NCBI RefSeq assembly: GCF_964019385.1
Contig: NC_088653.1
Span: 13,478,154 to 13,542,153, forward strand
Length of the DNA stretch: 64,000 bases
Direction of reading: 5' to 3'
Source of the DNA: Sycon ciliatum
Taxonomy: Eukaryota; Porifera; Calcarea; Leucosolenida; Sycettidae
The translations under genes were made by a program, and so were the position numbers. Positions 34,230 through 43,463 of this stretch are shown piece by piece (position 1 is the stretch's first letter; the number at the start of each line of letters is the position of its first letter). The notes beneath the pieces were generated by a model, which was not told the DNA's origin, ran no database searches, and saw nothing but the letters and a program-made list of their open reading frames with translations.

Positions 34230-34828
34230 AACAAATCGGAGTGCTCAACGTAGCTATTGTGAGACACGTCAGCCACAGCTTTCCAACACACAAGACACAC
34301 GGTCATCAGAAGACTGGTGCCCAACAGATTTGACCAAGGACCGTAACCTATAGAGAAAGAAATGTACCCTGACATAACTTTTATCTTGGTGGGAAAGTTG
34401 TGTATGAATGACCAGTGAGATGGTGTGTTGCAAGTCTAAGGTATACCTAGATATTGCCTTGGCTTGCACAGTGGCTGCAGGTTTGCACCCTGCACGAATT
34501 CACAGCAAATTATTCACAGGTCTAGGCCTTCACAGCACCCAACATGCACCTACATCAAAATGTTCCCTACACCGTCCACGAAGTTTGGGATAATTTAACA
34601 CTGCTAGCCCTGAAAGTAAAACATTCGTCACGTACACTCGCACAGTTTTTAAAACTACTTGGTAACACTTCGAAACAATAACAGCTCCACACCCGAAGAT
34701 CTGCAACACACAATAACACTACTAAGTACGCATATTTCTAGTGGTATAAATCTACGCATGAACAAAAGCGTTACCATCATTCTTGATGATTGCATAGTAT
34801 TTTAAACTCGAAGTTGCAGCACACTAGC
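34230..34828 (+). other. 5' flank of orphan copy 4, first segment
   Basis: 34230-34680 aligns with 8120-8540, 28990-29440 and 51870-52230 in the upstream flanks of copies 2, 3 and 5. The flank resumes at 36646 after the LTR element and again at 39600 after the THAP/DDE relic. Confidence 0.65.
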
Positions 34829-35209
34829 TGTTGTGAAACGACAAGTTCTCGAGAGTGAAAGGCCTTCTCGCTTGTGACATTGTGTTCGTTTCAATGCAGC
34901 TGCATCCCGACTCCGCCGTACCGCTGATGTTTACGACGTGGCATACGCTACAGGCGCTATGTGCGGTTTGCTGTGTGCGCTGTAGTTGTATGTTGTATGT
35001 GTATGCTTTTCTCATATACGCTGTCATTTTCACGCTATAACTACCTGGTGGTTTTAGTGTTAGTTATTCAGTTAGTTTCAGTTGTTCATTCATTGTTTAT
35101 TGTTATTAGTCGATGGAAGTGAAATATAATGTTGAGAGTAAATAGTTGTCCTCGTGCCGTGTGGGGTCGTTCGTTCCTGATACTTTAGAGAACCAGAGGG
35201 TTCACAACA
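34829..35209 (+). repeat. Left LTR of non-autonomous element A
   Basis: 381 bp, TGTTGTGAAACG...CACAACA. Partly similar to the 340-bp LTR of the autonomous element (same ends and several internal blocks). Confidence 0.95.
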
Positions 35210-35240
35210 TTTGGCGACCACGCCAGGATACGAAGCGAGC

Positions 35241-36218
35241 ATGGCACAGGAACTATGGATCATTGAAGCCAGCTTTATCGCCAACGGAATTCGGTATGGA
35301 TTTGAAGGCGATAGGTTGAGAGAATACGTGGAGAAGAGGCTCCGACAGAGCGAGGAGTTTGAAGAGCACAGTGCTAGACGGCAAGAGGGTGCGCTCCGCA
35401 CAGAGTTTAACGAAAAGCTCAAGAAGATGGACGAGCGCATCGCCGTCAGTACATATTATGAGGAAGCAAAGCGAGATTTGCTTGCCTCGCCCAGAAGGAC
35501 GCCGGACAAGGCGTGTAAGACTTTGCTTACAGACAAGCAGCGGTCAGAAGAGTATTCGAAGCCAGTGGGAGGATCAGATCCAAGGCCCACTGGGTCGGTA
35601 CAGTGCATGGCGACATCGGTCGGAGACGCTCAGAAGCAGCTGGAGTCTCGGCCGAACGAGTTGGAGGCGAACGAGTTGGAGGCGCAAGAGTTGGAGGCGC
35701 AAGAGTTGGAGGCGCAAGAGTTGGAGGCGCAAGAGTTGGAGGCGCAAGAGTTGGAGGCGCAAGAGTTGGAGGCGCAAGAGTTGGAGGCGCAAGAGTTGGA
35801 GGCGCAAGAGTTAGAGGCGCAAGACTTAGAAACGCAAGGCGTAGTAGCCGAGAAAATGAGAAGGGCGATACTACTGGTTAGCACGGAAGAAGTAAGCGGC
35901 GAGACTGTGTGGAAGACAGATATCCGATGTGTGTCCTCGGATTCCGCGCCCGCCCCGGGTCGAAGCAGTGTACCGGTGACCATGTCGTGTGTGACAGCCC
36001 ACATCGTCGAGCTTTATGACATTATCGGTTGTGTGTTGTCTGGTCCAGCGTCTGCCCCATGTCGAAGTGGATCGGTGACAGTGTCGTGTGCGACAGCCCA
36101 CAGCGGCGAGCTTCGCGATGTCGAGTTGTCTGAAGTGGTGGGCATTAGTGATATTCTACCATGGCCACCACCGCAGCAGCAGATGACGCGTAGTAAGCCC
36201 CAAATCGTTTTGACTTAG
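35241..36218 (+). CDS. Gag-derived protein with pentapeptide repeats
   Basis: The ATG at 35241 is equivalent to the Gag start at 22445 (MAQELW against MAEELW). Residues 1-75 match the Gag N-terminus; the Gag core is deleted. RDLLASPRRTPDKACKTLL and PRPTGSVQCMATSVGDAQKQL match pre-zinc-knuckle Gag. Eleven (N/Q)ELEA pentapeptides follow (residues about 140-195), with no counterpart in the autonomous element. Then come a short piece matching the region after the protease (EEVSGETVWKTDI), two related Ala/Ser/Cys-rich repeats (GPASAPCRSG) and the element's C-terminus (QQQMTRSK). The zinc knuckles and all enzyme domains are gone. Preservation of one frame through all deletions suggests the protein is useful, perhaps for co-packaging. 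Confidence 0.82.
   Translation: MAQELWIIEASFIANGIRYGFEGDRLREYVEKRLRQSEEFEEHSARRQEGALRTEFNEKLKKMDERIAVSTYYEEAKRDLLASPRRTPDKACKTLLTDKQRSEEYSKPVGGSDPRPTGSVQCMATSVGDAQKQLESRPNELEANELEAQELEAQELEAQELEAQELEAQELEAQELEAQELEAQELEAQELEAQDLETQGVVAEKMRRAILLVSTEEVSGETVWKTDIRCVSSDSAPAPGRSSVPVTMSCVTAHIVELYDIIGCVLSGPASAPCRSGSVTVSCATAHSGELRDVELSEVVGISDILPWPPPQQQMTRSKPQIVLT
35658..35837 (+). repeat. 15-bp coding minisatellite, 11-12 units
   Basis: GAGTTGGAGGCGCAA repeated from 35658 to 35822, plus one diverged unit (GACTTAGAAACGCAA). Each unit encodes (N/Q)ELEA, in frame. Confidence 0.95.
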
Positions 36219-36259
36219 GAGTTGTTGTACGTCGGTGAGAAGCCCTTTGGTGGGGAGAA

Positions 36260-36640
36260 TGTTGTGAAACGACAAGTTCTCGAGAGTGAAAGGCCTTCTC
36301 GCTTGTGACATTGTGTTCGTTTCAATGCAGCTGCATCCCGACTCCGCCGTACCGCTGATGTTTACGACGTGGCATACGCTACAGGCGCTATGTGCGGTTT
36401 GCTGTGTGCGCTGTAGTTGTATGTTGTATGTGTATGCTTTTCTCATATACGCTGTCATTTTCACGCTATAACTACCTGGTGGTTTTAGTGTTAGTTATTC
36501 AGTTAGTTTCAGTTGTTCATTCATTGTTTATTGTTATTAGTCGATGGAAGTGAAATATACTGTTGAGAGTAAATAGTTGTCCTCGTGCCGTGTGGGGTCG
36601 TTCGTTCCTGATACTTTAGAGAACCAGAGGGTTCACAACA
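36260..36640 (+). repeat. Right LTR of non-autonomous element A
   Basis: 381 bp, one difference from the left LTR by eye. Followed by CTAGC. Confidence 0.95.
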
Positions 36641-36645
36641 CTAGC

Positions 36646-37342
36646 CTTTAGCCATTTTTGTTCGAGGAATCTACACTTCTACTTTACATTTAAAACATTC
36701 GTCGCGTACACGCTCACAGTTTTTCAAACTACTTGCGTATTGATGACGTGTGATGATTTTATTTTTATTTAAAAAGGTTTTTCCGCGTTGGCAAGGTTGA
36801 CTAGCCTACGCATAAGCTGCTCCATGATGACGTGACAAAACAATGATTGCACGTATATACGATCTAAGACAGAACCAAGGTCGAGGTTTTTTTACAAAAA
36901 AAGCTGCATGTTGTCTTGAGGAACACAAAGTATCAAACTGTACGAAAGTAAACTGCAAGAAATGTGTTGGGGTTGATCTCATGATTATTGTAGTCACAGG
37001 TTGTGTTAGTAGCATTAAAGGTTAAGTTTTCACAGATATGTCGTTATATCTTCTATTCTTTTACAGGATAATATTATCACGGAATATGATGATGATGTCT
37101 GATGATAATATAATAATTATTATACAATTTAACTCGGAGTAGCAACAAACTAGTTTTGTGCCTTGTTGACCTGTGAACAGATTATGGCCGGAGTTTTGCA
37201 GTTGGGGTCAATTTTTCACCCTTCGGAACTGCTCTTTGAAGATTCATTGGTTGTTAACAGTTAAACTAAGAGCACGTACATGCCAAGTTGTACTTAGACA
37301 TGCCTAGCTTTGCCCGAAGCAGCTTATAAGTTTTATAAGAGT
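36646..37342 (+). other. 5' flank of orphan copy 4, second segment
   Basis: 36690-36750 continues the alignment to copies 2 and 3 (CGTCGCGTACACGCTCACAG). 37140-37340 matches 8610-8830 (TTATGGCCGGAG, TTGGGGTCAATTTTTCACCC). Between them lies a stretch with AT-rich repeats. No gene. Confidence 0.55.
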
Positions 37343-37370
37343 TAAATTGTATAATAATTATTATATTATC
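37104..37370. repeat. 28-bp perfect AT-rich inverted repeat bracketing a flank segment
   Basis: 37104-37131 and 37343-37370 are exact reverse complements (core ATAATAATTATTAT). They enclose 211 nt belonging to the orphan unit's upstream flank. Confidence 0.85.
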
Positions 37371-37998
37371 AGTTGAAGACTTACGTGCGAGCTAGAGGAG
37401 CCGGAGTGTACAGGAAACGGGGTTATTTGCTCGATCGGTAAGTACCACTTCAGGATGCAGTCCTCAACATTTCGCACAAGAAAAAGTACATTATATCGAT
37501 ACATGTTTTACATTCTAACTTTGTCCATCTCTTCAGGGCCTGGTTCTATCACATCGATCCAATACTGTCCACTCCAGATTTTGGCGGCAGGCATCGGAAA
37601 GGAAAGCTGAGAACCGCGCAGAGCATTGTTGACGCTGAGCTCGTGGAAGCCCATAGCGACGAAATGAGCATATCTTCCCTCTAGCAGCTACATTTCGTCC
37701 TAGTTTTCCTGAAACTGGGTGCAGCTCTGCTCTACCAAAAGACCTATTGTATGGTTGCAAAGATACTTTTATATTCGCCCTTGTAAGTCTGTTGTGACCA
37801 TGGAAACTGATAAACCGCAAGCACTAATATTAATCAAGAGGGGTATTGTTATTCATTGCACTTTTGCAAATATTGCAATCTAAATTATATCATAATATCC
37901 ACATTTATACCCACTATGTCATTAGCTGCTCCGAATTGTGCATGATTGTTCAGGCATGACAATATTCGTGTTGCTGAAGATCAATTCGTCATGCATTG

Positions 37999-38421
37999 CT
38001 AGCAACAGTTAGCATGGAAAACATAATTTGCTTCAGCAAGTAAAGGAGCCTGAAATACTGTGAGCAGGCAGCGAACAATCCATATCTGAATGATGATAGG
38101 GAAAAGAATTGTTGGAACGATCTTTGAAAAGATAGAGAACTCCCAGATTTGCTCCATCAGACATTCAGTAGCAATTTGTTGCGTTTTCTGGACATCTTCG
38201 AAGGCCATCTGTTGCTCGATCGCTTGAATGTTCAACTTTACGCCATGTGGCATCAAGAGATCCCAGATGACAAATCCTTGGTCTGCCATAATCAAAATCC
38301 CACACATGTAGCCGGCTACTGGCAGAAGATCTAAGTAGTGGCTTCTGATTGTGAGTTCGTGGTCACTGGTGGATCCCGTAAATGACTTGGAGGTAAGCCC
38401 AGCACCACCATCTGGGGTCAT
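37999..38421 (-). pseudogene. DDE_Tnp_4 transposase, C-terminal half
   Basis: 140 residues: GLTSKSFTGSTSDHELTIRS, MADQGFVIWDLLMPHGVKLN, then a helical end (EDVQKTQQIA, FPIIIQIWIVRCLLT). The ADxGF motif holds the second catalytic Asp of the family. This matches the THAP-associated DDE_4 transposases widespread in invertebrates. Upstream halves are in other frames and the Glu-bearing segment looks altered, so the gene is dead. Confidence 0.75.
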
Positions 38422-38662
38422 ACGGATGAGGTCAAGGTAGTAACGTTATGCGCCTATATGAGCTGTAGAGTTGCGACTGCGCAGACAGACTGGAAGCGAT
38501 ATTACATTTCAGCACTGTAGCATCTATGATCATGAATGTTGTAGGATGCAGCTTTTTGAAAACATCCAGCAATCGGTCTGCCACTTGGGAAGGACGCGGC
38601 GAGATAGGTATGTGTGGCGTGGCGAAGACTAACTATGGTAATGAAAAAGCTCTCCAAGCCAA

Positions 38663-38920
38663 TTAACTTAATCTTCCGTTTATCACCGGGTTTCCTTTTC
38701 CTGGAATCGGCATCCACTGGTTTACTGCGAAAGGAAAGACGCTCTTATAATCCAGGTAAAGAAATTGAATACATGCATCAAACGAAGCAAGCAAAGGAAA
38801 ACCAATGGAGTACTGAATGTCAGAGTCTTCAAACCGAGCTAAATCTCCAGGCTGAACTCCACTTGGATATTGTCGATAGCGACTATAGTATTCATCCGTG
38901 AAATGGTTAGAACACACCAC
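38663..38920 (-). pseudogene. THAP-domain end of transposase, remnant
   Basis: MVCSNHFTDEYY is the C-x-x-H-F signature closing a THAP zinc finger. Farther upstream on the minus strand (39120-38950) lie further pieces (CCVLQCNSD) that could be its start. Broken by frameshifts. Confidence 0.55.
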
Positions 38921-39627
38921 TATAATTATTATATGACATGATGGTACCCGTAGCGATTCCGCTCATCTCGAAGAATGGCGGCAATCCAAGACTTTCTTGT
39001 GTCCAACTCGTCACTGCTCAAGCTCTTAGCTTCTCCAGTTTTCCATTCCTTGCTAGCAGGGAAGACATGGAACAAAGTATTTTGTCTGAACGTCGGTCGC
39101 TGTTGCACTGCAGAACGCAGCAGTGATCGCCTTTCCCATGGCTAAAAATCTGGACAGATGTTCTAGAAAACTAAACTAAACCCTTTACAAGAACTAAGCA
39201 GAGAAAATCCAGTGACCGTCCTCAATATTATTCTAGAATGTCGATCGCGATCGCTGGAAGAAACATTGTTTTTGAAAGACACAAGCAAAAAACCCCAGGA
39301 AAGTCACTATTTTCTCGACGCGTGGGTGAGTACACGCCAAACGCGGTGATTGATCGTTGCGGTTCAGGAACAAGAGCTCGCGCGTGACTCGAAATGCATT
39401 GCATGTATGGTGTGCCCGGGTCACGCATTCAGTACGCGTGCCATGCCATGCCAAGTCACTGCTTGTCTTATTTGGCAGAATACCTATTGGCAAGCCCGCG
39501 CTGGGGACAACATTGTGAAAAAGAGGGTGGTGCGACTTGGTCGATAATTGTGAGAGCTCTCGCTTTCCTGGTGGCTTGATTTCTCACTTGATGTGACGTT
39601 GGACATTACACCCTTAGTTTCACCTTA

Positions 39628-39648
39628 GTTTTCACCTATAAAAACCTT
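39628..39648 (+). promoter_or_regulatory. TATA box of orphan copy 4
   Basis: TTTTCACCTATAAAAACCTTT, with TATAAAAA 163 nt before the ATG at 39801; the strongest match to a canonical TATA box among the copies. Confidence 0.7.
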
Positions 39649-39800
39649 TTTTGCCTAGTGATCAACAATATTCATCAGGATCGCTTGAAGGAGGACAGTG
39701 ATAATTAGCTCAGTTACCAAAAACTCCGTGATAGAGTTTGAATCATTCCTGACCCAAGCCAGTTTTGAATAAATCTGGGATTGTATGACCCTGACCGAGT

Positions 39801-40889
39801 ATGGCAACTTTCAACCTAGCTTTGCTCACCGAAGTGCATTGGGATATGGAACGTAAAATCAGGCCGATCCAGGCTGTGAATTTAATTTTTAGTCACGATT
39901 TATCGACGTATGATTATGCTGAAAGTGACTCTTGTAGAGTCCGATGTATAGTTGTCAACATCCAGTTTTCTAGTGCAGCAGCGGAACTTAATGTTCCTTT
40001 CAATGCAAAAAACTTCAAACGTGCGCTGAAAGGCTTTCCATTCCATTCAGCATATGCCATTCCACATAAAAATCACTTGGATGTGAAGGTTACTGCGAAA
40101 GGTTGCCCTAGTCACTGGATTGCGAGTGTCGCGGAGGAGCTGTGCTCCTGGCGGAAACTGTTATTGGAGGCTAGAGTGGACAGATACATATTTTGTGTAA
40201 GCACATCAACATTGGAGAACCTCTCATCCAGTCAACTGTTCCAGACCTCCATTACGAATGTTGTCCTGCGGACAGCTGCAGAGATATTTAATGGATGTGT
40301 GCGATATCAGTTTGATGGGAATTACCCGTGGAAGGAGTATTTTCACTTCATGTATAATTCGCCCACACCAGCGTTTACTTATCCCACGCACTGCATTCGC
40401 TTCGAAATCATTTGTGAACACAGGAGTAAAGATTCCGAAAAGCAGATCGACTTCTTATATTTCAGACGGTTATTGGTTAATGGGTTTTTTATTTTCTTAA
40501 AATCAAATTCTGTGCTGGTAGGAAGATTAGAATTTGAGTTCTTTATCACGTTTCACGTTTGCACCAATTGCTCATCGCTCATAACCTCTGTTGTGCGCTA
40601 TATCCGTAATATCCTGGCCGACTGTAACTCATTCTTGCCAACTTACAGCCCACATCACAAATGGTGCACTTTCCGATTGTCTTGGGATAGAATTGAGAGT
40701 TCGCCATATTCCCATGAAAATCTAATCGAAAGTCATATTTTAAATTGCTATGTTCGTGATAACAGGAATGATCTTACTCTTTTGATTCCTTTTCCGCGAA
40801 CCACGGCCTTGGAGAATATTGCGATATTCAAGTATATTTCTTCTACAGCCGCTACGACGTGCCGACCACGGCCTTATCCTAAACCATGA
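39801..40889 (+). CDS. Orphan family copy 4, intact (362 aa)
   Basis: Uninterrupted frame from the leader-proximal ATG (GTATGG) to TGA at 40887-40889. Family blocks: FSHDLSTYDY (30-39), NIQFSSAAAE (53-62), FNAKNFKRAL (67-76), HWIASVAEEL (105-114), STLENLSSSQLFQTSI (136-151), CEH (205-207), QIDF...FRR (215-223), FHVCTNCSSLITSVVRYI (251-268), SFLPTYSPHH (277-286), NLIESH (307-312), IPFP (329-332) and a terminal YPKP. Residues about 50-115 and 199-268 resemble each other, suggesting a duplicated alpha/beta module. No signal peptide; the hydrophobic stretches are short. I recognise no known domain, and function is unknown. Intactness beside broken copies suggests selection. Confidence 0.85.
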   Translation: MATFNLALLTEVHWDMERKIRPIQAVNLIFSHDLSTYDYAESDSCRVRCIVVNIQFSSAAAELNVPFNAKNFKRALKGFPFHSAYAIPHKNHLDVKVTAKGCPSHWIASVAEELCSWRKLLLEARVDRYIFCVSTSTLENLSSSQLFQTSITNVVLRTAAEIFNGCVRYQFDGNYPWKEYFHFMYNSPTPAFTYPTHCIRFEIICEHRSKDSEKQIDFLYFRRLLVNGFFIFLKSNSVLVGRLEFEFFITFHVCTNCSSLITSVVRYIRNILADCNSFLPTYSPHHKWCTFRLSWDRIESSPYSHENLIESHILNCYVRDNRNDLTLLIPFPRTTALENIAIFKYISSTAATTCRPRPYPKP

Positions 40890-41282
40890 ACGTGAGAGCA
40901 GATTGATGAAGAACCGAACTAAACCATCTGCAGTAAACCTTGAAGAAATGTCTTGATTTTTCATGGTATGATTCTGGCCTTTGAGCTGCAGGTGCATGTA
41001 CACTTACAAGCGGTAGAAATGTTCCTTTCAACTATCTCCAACTTAAGGATATTTATCTCATTATCTCCTCGTTCTTCTTCTATTGAGTTATAAGTGTTCA
41101 ATTTTCTTTGGTATTCGCGATAATCGTTCTTTGTGTGATCACGAACACAGTGGAGCTAAACTTTAATCAATCGATGTTATTGCGAGGTGTGCACATTAGA
41201 ACGAGGGGGAAGTTTGTATTATACGCAAATATGGCAGTGAAAAAAAGATGAGGTCTGAATAGTCGACTTCTCGTGTCGAGAA
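40890..41282 (+). other. 3' flank of orphan copy 4, first segment
   Basis: Aligns well with 53851-54177 downstream of copy 5 (for example GAACACAGTGGAGCTA) and more distantly with copies 1-3. It resumes near 41985 after a LINE insertion. Confidence 0.6.
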
Positions 41283-41980
41283 ACGCAATGCTCGCTTCCT
41301 AGCCTAGTATTCGCTGCACCATTGCTGCCCTCTGCCTCCTATATAAAGCCCTTTGCGATAATTCTCCCGCTTTTCTCTCGAGAATGGCTCCACCCCCGAC
41401 ACACCAACCCAGGATCACACGCCTCACCCGCCAGGCTGTACGACTGTCCACCGCGCATCCCCATCAGTTACAGAATGTTCTTCCTGCCAATTCCCTTAAC
41501 AATATGAGCCGAGCCTTTCCCAACTTTGTCATCCAAATTTGGAACCAGCTGCCTACCTCTATCATTCCCCACCCATTTCACCCAAAGTACATCCAAAAGT
41601 TCAAGGCAGTAGCTTATCTCCATCTCCTCAGAACGAACTGGCACTGGGCCACTCATAGCATACGCGAGTAAGAGGGTACAGTGTCCTACCCTGCTTGGAC
41701 ATACATGTAATCTCTCCTCACGGACAGTCTCCTCTTGAATTTAAAAGTGTAACAGCGTTCACATCAATACTCAACTTATTCTTTTGCTCACTGAGCAATA
41801 CAATCTTTCCATTTTCTTTCTTCTGTTTTCTTTTTCAATTTAATCCTCCCTACACAATATCCCTTTGGTGCATCCATGGAGCTATGAAGCCGAGACCTCT
41901 GGTCGGCGGAGCTTAATGGGCCCCACCACCACACTCCATCATTCACCTCAGTGTCTGGAGACATGTGGATTTTGTAAAAA
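41283..41980 (+). mobile_element. CR1/L2-like LINE 3' end
   Basis: 41340-41671 encodes the C-terminus of a LINE RT (RITRLTRQAVRLSTAH, NVLPANSLNN, FPNFVIQIWNQLPTS). The 3' UTR carries the shared stem-loop motif (CCGAGACCTCTGGTCGGCGG, 41890-41909) and ends in an A-rich tail (about 41976-41990). 5'-truncated insertion in the downstream flank of orphan copy 4. Confidence 0.8.
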
Positions 41981-41984
41981 ACAA

Positions 41985-42590
41985 AGGGGGGAAGAGGGGA
42001 AAGGGGGAAGAAGGGGGGGGGGAGATGCTGAGATTTGAGCAAGTGTCCACGATTCCTCGTCAACACCAGACGATGGTCACTTTTCAGTTAAGGGACGAGG
42101 TTTGTTCGTGCCTGGTTCAATTTCGTTTTGGACAATTCATTTTTTCCCTTTTAGGATCGGTCTCATTTTCCTAGTGCTGCGCTGATGAGCCAACAAAGGA
42201 CGAGGCCATTTTGTCAGCAGATTTGGAACTAACCAATGCTGTGGTGAGCAAATTGTTTTCGGTCATCTACAAGTCCTCATCAGGATCGCTAAAAGTTAGT
42301 TGTTACTTACAACTCTAGATCCCTTTCTCATTACTCTACGTACTGGCTGTATCTCGCCGGGTCGAGCACTTTTGTAGTCTAGCGTATGTTCAGGTTGTGA
42401 GTTAGTCTATACATGGTTTTAAGGGACAACAGGTCAATGTTCTCCATGTTGGTGTTACACCTAGTACACAAAATTGGTCACACACAACATCATCTTTTAC
42501 TAGCAATCACAGGCCTACTAACAATCAAACGCAAAATAAAAATTGAATTGAAATTCTCTTTTTGCTGAGTTGTTGTTTCTGTTGATTTTC
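41985..42590 (+). other. 3' flank of orphan copy 4, second segment
   Basis: 42040-42310 aligns with 31220-31510 and 59440-59670. G-rich runs at 41988-42022. No gene. Confidence 0.55.
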
Positions 42591-42918
42591 TACACTTTTG
42601 TTTTCCCTCTCCTTGCTTTTATTGTTCATCGTGGTTGCCAACTACCGACTCTCTAATATTGGCCGGTATTTCCACCGAGTCTTGAGATGTTGTAATAAAT
42701 ATAAATATAAACTCGGGTACTCAAACTATCGACGAGGAGACAATAGTCGTAAAATGGCAATGAAAAAGATAAACTGTGCACTCATAACAACAGCAAAAAA
42801 TGAAGAAAGTCAAGTTCCATAACGTTTTCTTGTCACTGTCATCAGTGGAACGCCGTCACATAAAAATGTACTAACTAAAACACACACTTATATACATGTA
42901 GCTAATATGGTTTCAGGT
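42591..42918. other. Spacer with Penelope-like-related repeat
   Basis: 42728-42860 resembles 18937-19080, next to Penelope-like copy A. Nothing else recognised. Confidence 0.4.
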
Positions 42919-43285
42919 TGTTGTGAACCCTCTGGTTCTCTAAAGTGTCAGGAACGAGCGACTCCACACGGCACGAGGACAACTATTTTCTCTCAACAGT
43001 ATATTTCAATTCTATCAACTAATAAGAATGAACAATGAATGAATGTATAACTAACACTAAAACCACCAGGTAGTTATAGCGTGAAAATGACAGCGTATAT
43101 GAGAAAAGCACACACACAAAACATACAACTTCAGCGCACACAGCAAACCGCACATAGCGCATGTAGCGTATACCACGTCGTAAACATCAGCGGTACGGCG
43201 GAGTGGGGATACAAATGCATTGAAACGAACACAATGTCACAAGCGAGAAGGCCTTTCACTCTCGAGAACTTGTGGTTTCACAACA
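42919..43285 (-). repeat. 3' LTR of non-autonomous element B
   Basis: Aligns end to end with the 381-bp LTR of element A with small indels. Confidence 0.93.
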
Positions 43286-43365
43286 TTCTCCCCACCAAAG
43301 GGCTTCTCATCGCCGTACAACAACTCACAAGTCAAACGATTTGGGGCTTACCACGCGTCATCTGC

Positions 43366-43450
43366 AGTAGGGTTTACCGGGTGTTAGCGGCCGTCGTGAG
43401 TTCCCTTCGGGAACGGACACGATAATTTACTTTTTTTTTTTTTTTTTTTT
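43366..43450 (+). mobile_element. 85-bp SINE-like retroposon
   Basis: AGTAGGGTTTACC... ends in a T-run (43431-43450) and is flanked by a 13-bp direct repeat, ACGCGTCATCTGC, at 43353-43365 and 43451-43463. It shares the hairpin GTTCCCTTCGGGAAC and the following ACGATAATTTAC with the insertion at 62506-62548. The perfect duplication shows retroposition; the T-rich tail follows AATTTAC in both. Confidence 0.88.
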
Positions 43451-43463
43451 ACGCGTCATCTGC

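Larger units (their letters stand above)
34829..36640 (+). mobile_element. Non-autonomous BEL/Pao element (1812 bp), very young
   Basis: Two 381-bp LTRs differ at one position by eye (A/C near 35130). Target duplication CTAGC at 34824-34828 and 36641-36645. Primer-binding site at 35212-35229 and polypurine tract at 36249-36259 are identical to those of the autonomous BEL/Pao at 22-28 kb. No protease, RT, RNase H or integrase, but an intact 325-codon Gag-derived ORF. It must be mobilised by a relative. Confidence 0.95.
37371..39590 (-). mobile_element. THAP/DDE (Harbinger-like) DNA transposon relic
   Basis: Minus-strand fragments of a THAP zinc finger (near 39120-38663) and a DDE_Tnp_4 domain (38421-37999) in the expected order. 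The segment interrupts the upstream flank of orphan copy 4 between 37370 and about 39590. Exact ends and target duplication were not found. Confidence 0.7.

Noticed and set aside
35359-35814. Arg/Ser/Trp-repeat frame in the 15-bp minisatellite
   Set aside because: Shadow frame of the real Gag-derived ORF; the alternative frame lacks conserved flanks.
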